NCBI GenBank assembly: GCA_003254925.1
Contig: QANZ01013386.1
Span: 1-64,000, forward strand
DNA length: 64,000 bases
Reading direction: 5' to 3'
Source of the DNA: Chamaecrista fasciculata
Lineage: Eukaryota; Streptophyta; Magnoliopsida; Fabales; Fabaceae
A program made the translations under genes and the position numbers. Below are positions 63,051 to 64,000 of the stretch, piece by piece; positions within the stretch are counted from its first letter, which is position 1; every line of letters begins with the position of its first letter. The notes beneath the pieces are model-generated. The model did not search any database, was not told the DNA's origin, and worked only from the letters and a program-made list of their open reading frames with translations.

Positions 63051-63554
63051 CTTGCTTCACTTTAATTTGTTTTCCTTTTTTTGTATGGAACTCACAGTCT
63101 CACATGATGAACCGAATAATACTATATATATATATATAGAGAGAGAGAGAGGTTAATCTCAAGAAAAAATTAAAATTTATCAATAGTACTCCTATGTATA
63201 CTATCTATATTATTTAATATTAATTTGTCTCTCTCTTTTTTTCTTTAATTCATTATCTTATTGATTGAGCAGCACTTTACTTTTAATATGAATGTAAATC
63301 ACAAATACACATGACGAATTTATTTGATATCTGATAACAATGTCTATATCCGATAAATAATGTTTATCTTGAATTTGTAAAACTACCAATTTTTTGTAAA
63401 CTTGGATGTGAAACAAGATTTGCGTTATTCATAAAATGGGCCTATACGCAAGGCCCAAATAGAGAGACACAATGTCTACACTCCACAGTACACGTTGTCC
63501 ACAAAGGCCCAATTTCAGTAACCGGCACACCATGAATCGGACACTAGTGAGTTA

Positions 63555-63828
63555 CTCCCTCCGGTTCTGAATATCTGGTGTTTTAGAAAATCATTTTTGT
63601 TCCAAAATATCTGATGTTTTATAAATTCAAGAGAGCATTAATTATTTTTTTACCATTCTACCCCTATTAAATATAGTAGAGTCATAAATGTATAAACATT
63701 TTTCAAGTAATTTAATAGGGATAGTTTAGTCATTTTACTTCATTTTTCTCTTCATTCTATGTTGGCTAATCATTTCCTTAATCTGTGTGTAGAAACCTTA
63801 AACACCAGATATATAGAACCGGAGGGAG
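63555..63828. mobile_element. Stowaway-type MITE, copy 3
   Basis: The element starts CTCCCTCCGGTTCTGAATAT and ends GAACCGGAGGGAG with TA on both sides (63553-63554 and 63829-63830). It is nearly identical to copy 1 at 1021-1295 and has the best preserved ends of the three, so it is probably young. Confidence 0.9.
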
Positions 63829-64000
63829 TATATATATAACATATTCATACAAATATGTTTTATTATTGTATTTTAAATTTAATAAATTAAACGATAAAAA
63901 GTTGTTTAACTTTTACATTTTTATTTTTTTAAATATATAACTTTAAAACATTGATTGCTCTTGATCACACATGACCAGCACTTGTTGAATTATTTATTTA
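63829..64000. other. AT-rich right edge
   Basis: Nothing is recognised here. Confidence 0.5.

Overview
The window is plant nuclear DNA, most likely from a eudicot. It is strongly AT-rich, its genes have many short GT-AG introns, its proteins are typical plant housekeeping and signalling proteins, and its intergenic DNA is full of small plant transposons (Stowaway- and Tourist-type MITEs, an Au-type SINE, a Ty1-copia relic and many foldback elements). I cannot name the species. It contains one assembly gap (40815-41027) and a single N at 12244.

Six genes can be reconstructed exon by exon, all with consistent reading frames. They are a clathrin-adaptor beta-adaptin (+, 1886-11132, 899 aa), an oligoribonuclease (+, 13433-17579, 251 aa), the retromer subunit VPS26 (+, 19748-24267, 301 aa), the chloroplast lipid-import protein TGD2 (-, 26167-28091, 382 aa), a CBL-interacting protein kinase closest to CIPK3 as I recall that family (-, 30557-35015, 436 aa) and an acylated receptor-like cytoplasmic kinase of the RLCK-VII/PBL type (+, 51981-54616, 390 aa). 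A seventh gene, single-exon and of the NDR1/HIN1-like type (-, 60640-61446, 268 aa), is the only intact member of a local cluster. Four related copies or fragments around it (55717-56181, 57360-57550, 59289-59490, 62560-63050) are broken. Adaptor, retromer, lipid import and calcium-kinase functions do not form a pathway; they are ordinary neighbours, as expected in a plant genome.

The region 36.5-51.9 kb has no functional gene. It holds a decayed copia gag with leader, primer-binding site and part of an LTR, a 60-bp minisatellite that ends in the assembly gap, a second copy of a gene-capturing MITE, a polyA-tailed retroposon and several palindromes.

The most interesting signal is a set of foldback elements with long inverted arms. 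They belong to several families with different sequence, yet most arms are built from spaced modules around TTTTGGTCC, and several members have perfect, non-trivial 9-bp target-site duplications, the size made by Mutator-like transposases. One family, with copies at 8275-8984 (inside a beta-adaptin intron) and 43594-44361, carries a GC-rich core whose translation resembles an Arg/Ser/Trp-rich piece of plant splicing factor SF1. This looks like host-gene capture by a MITE. In the same family, an arm module has expanded into the 60-bp minisatellite at 40366.
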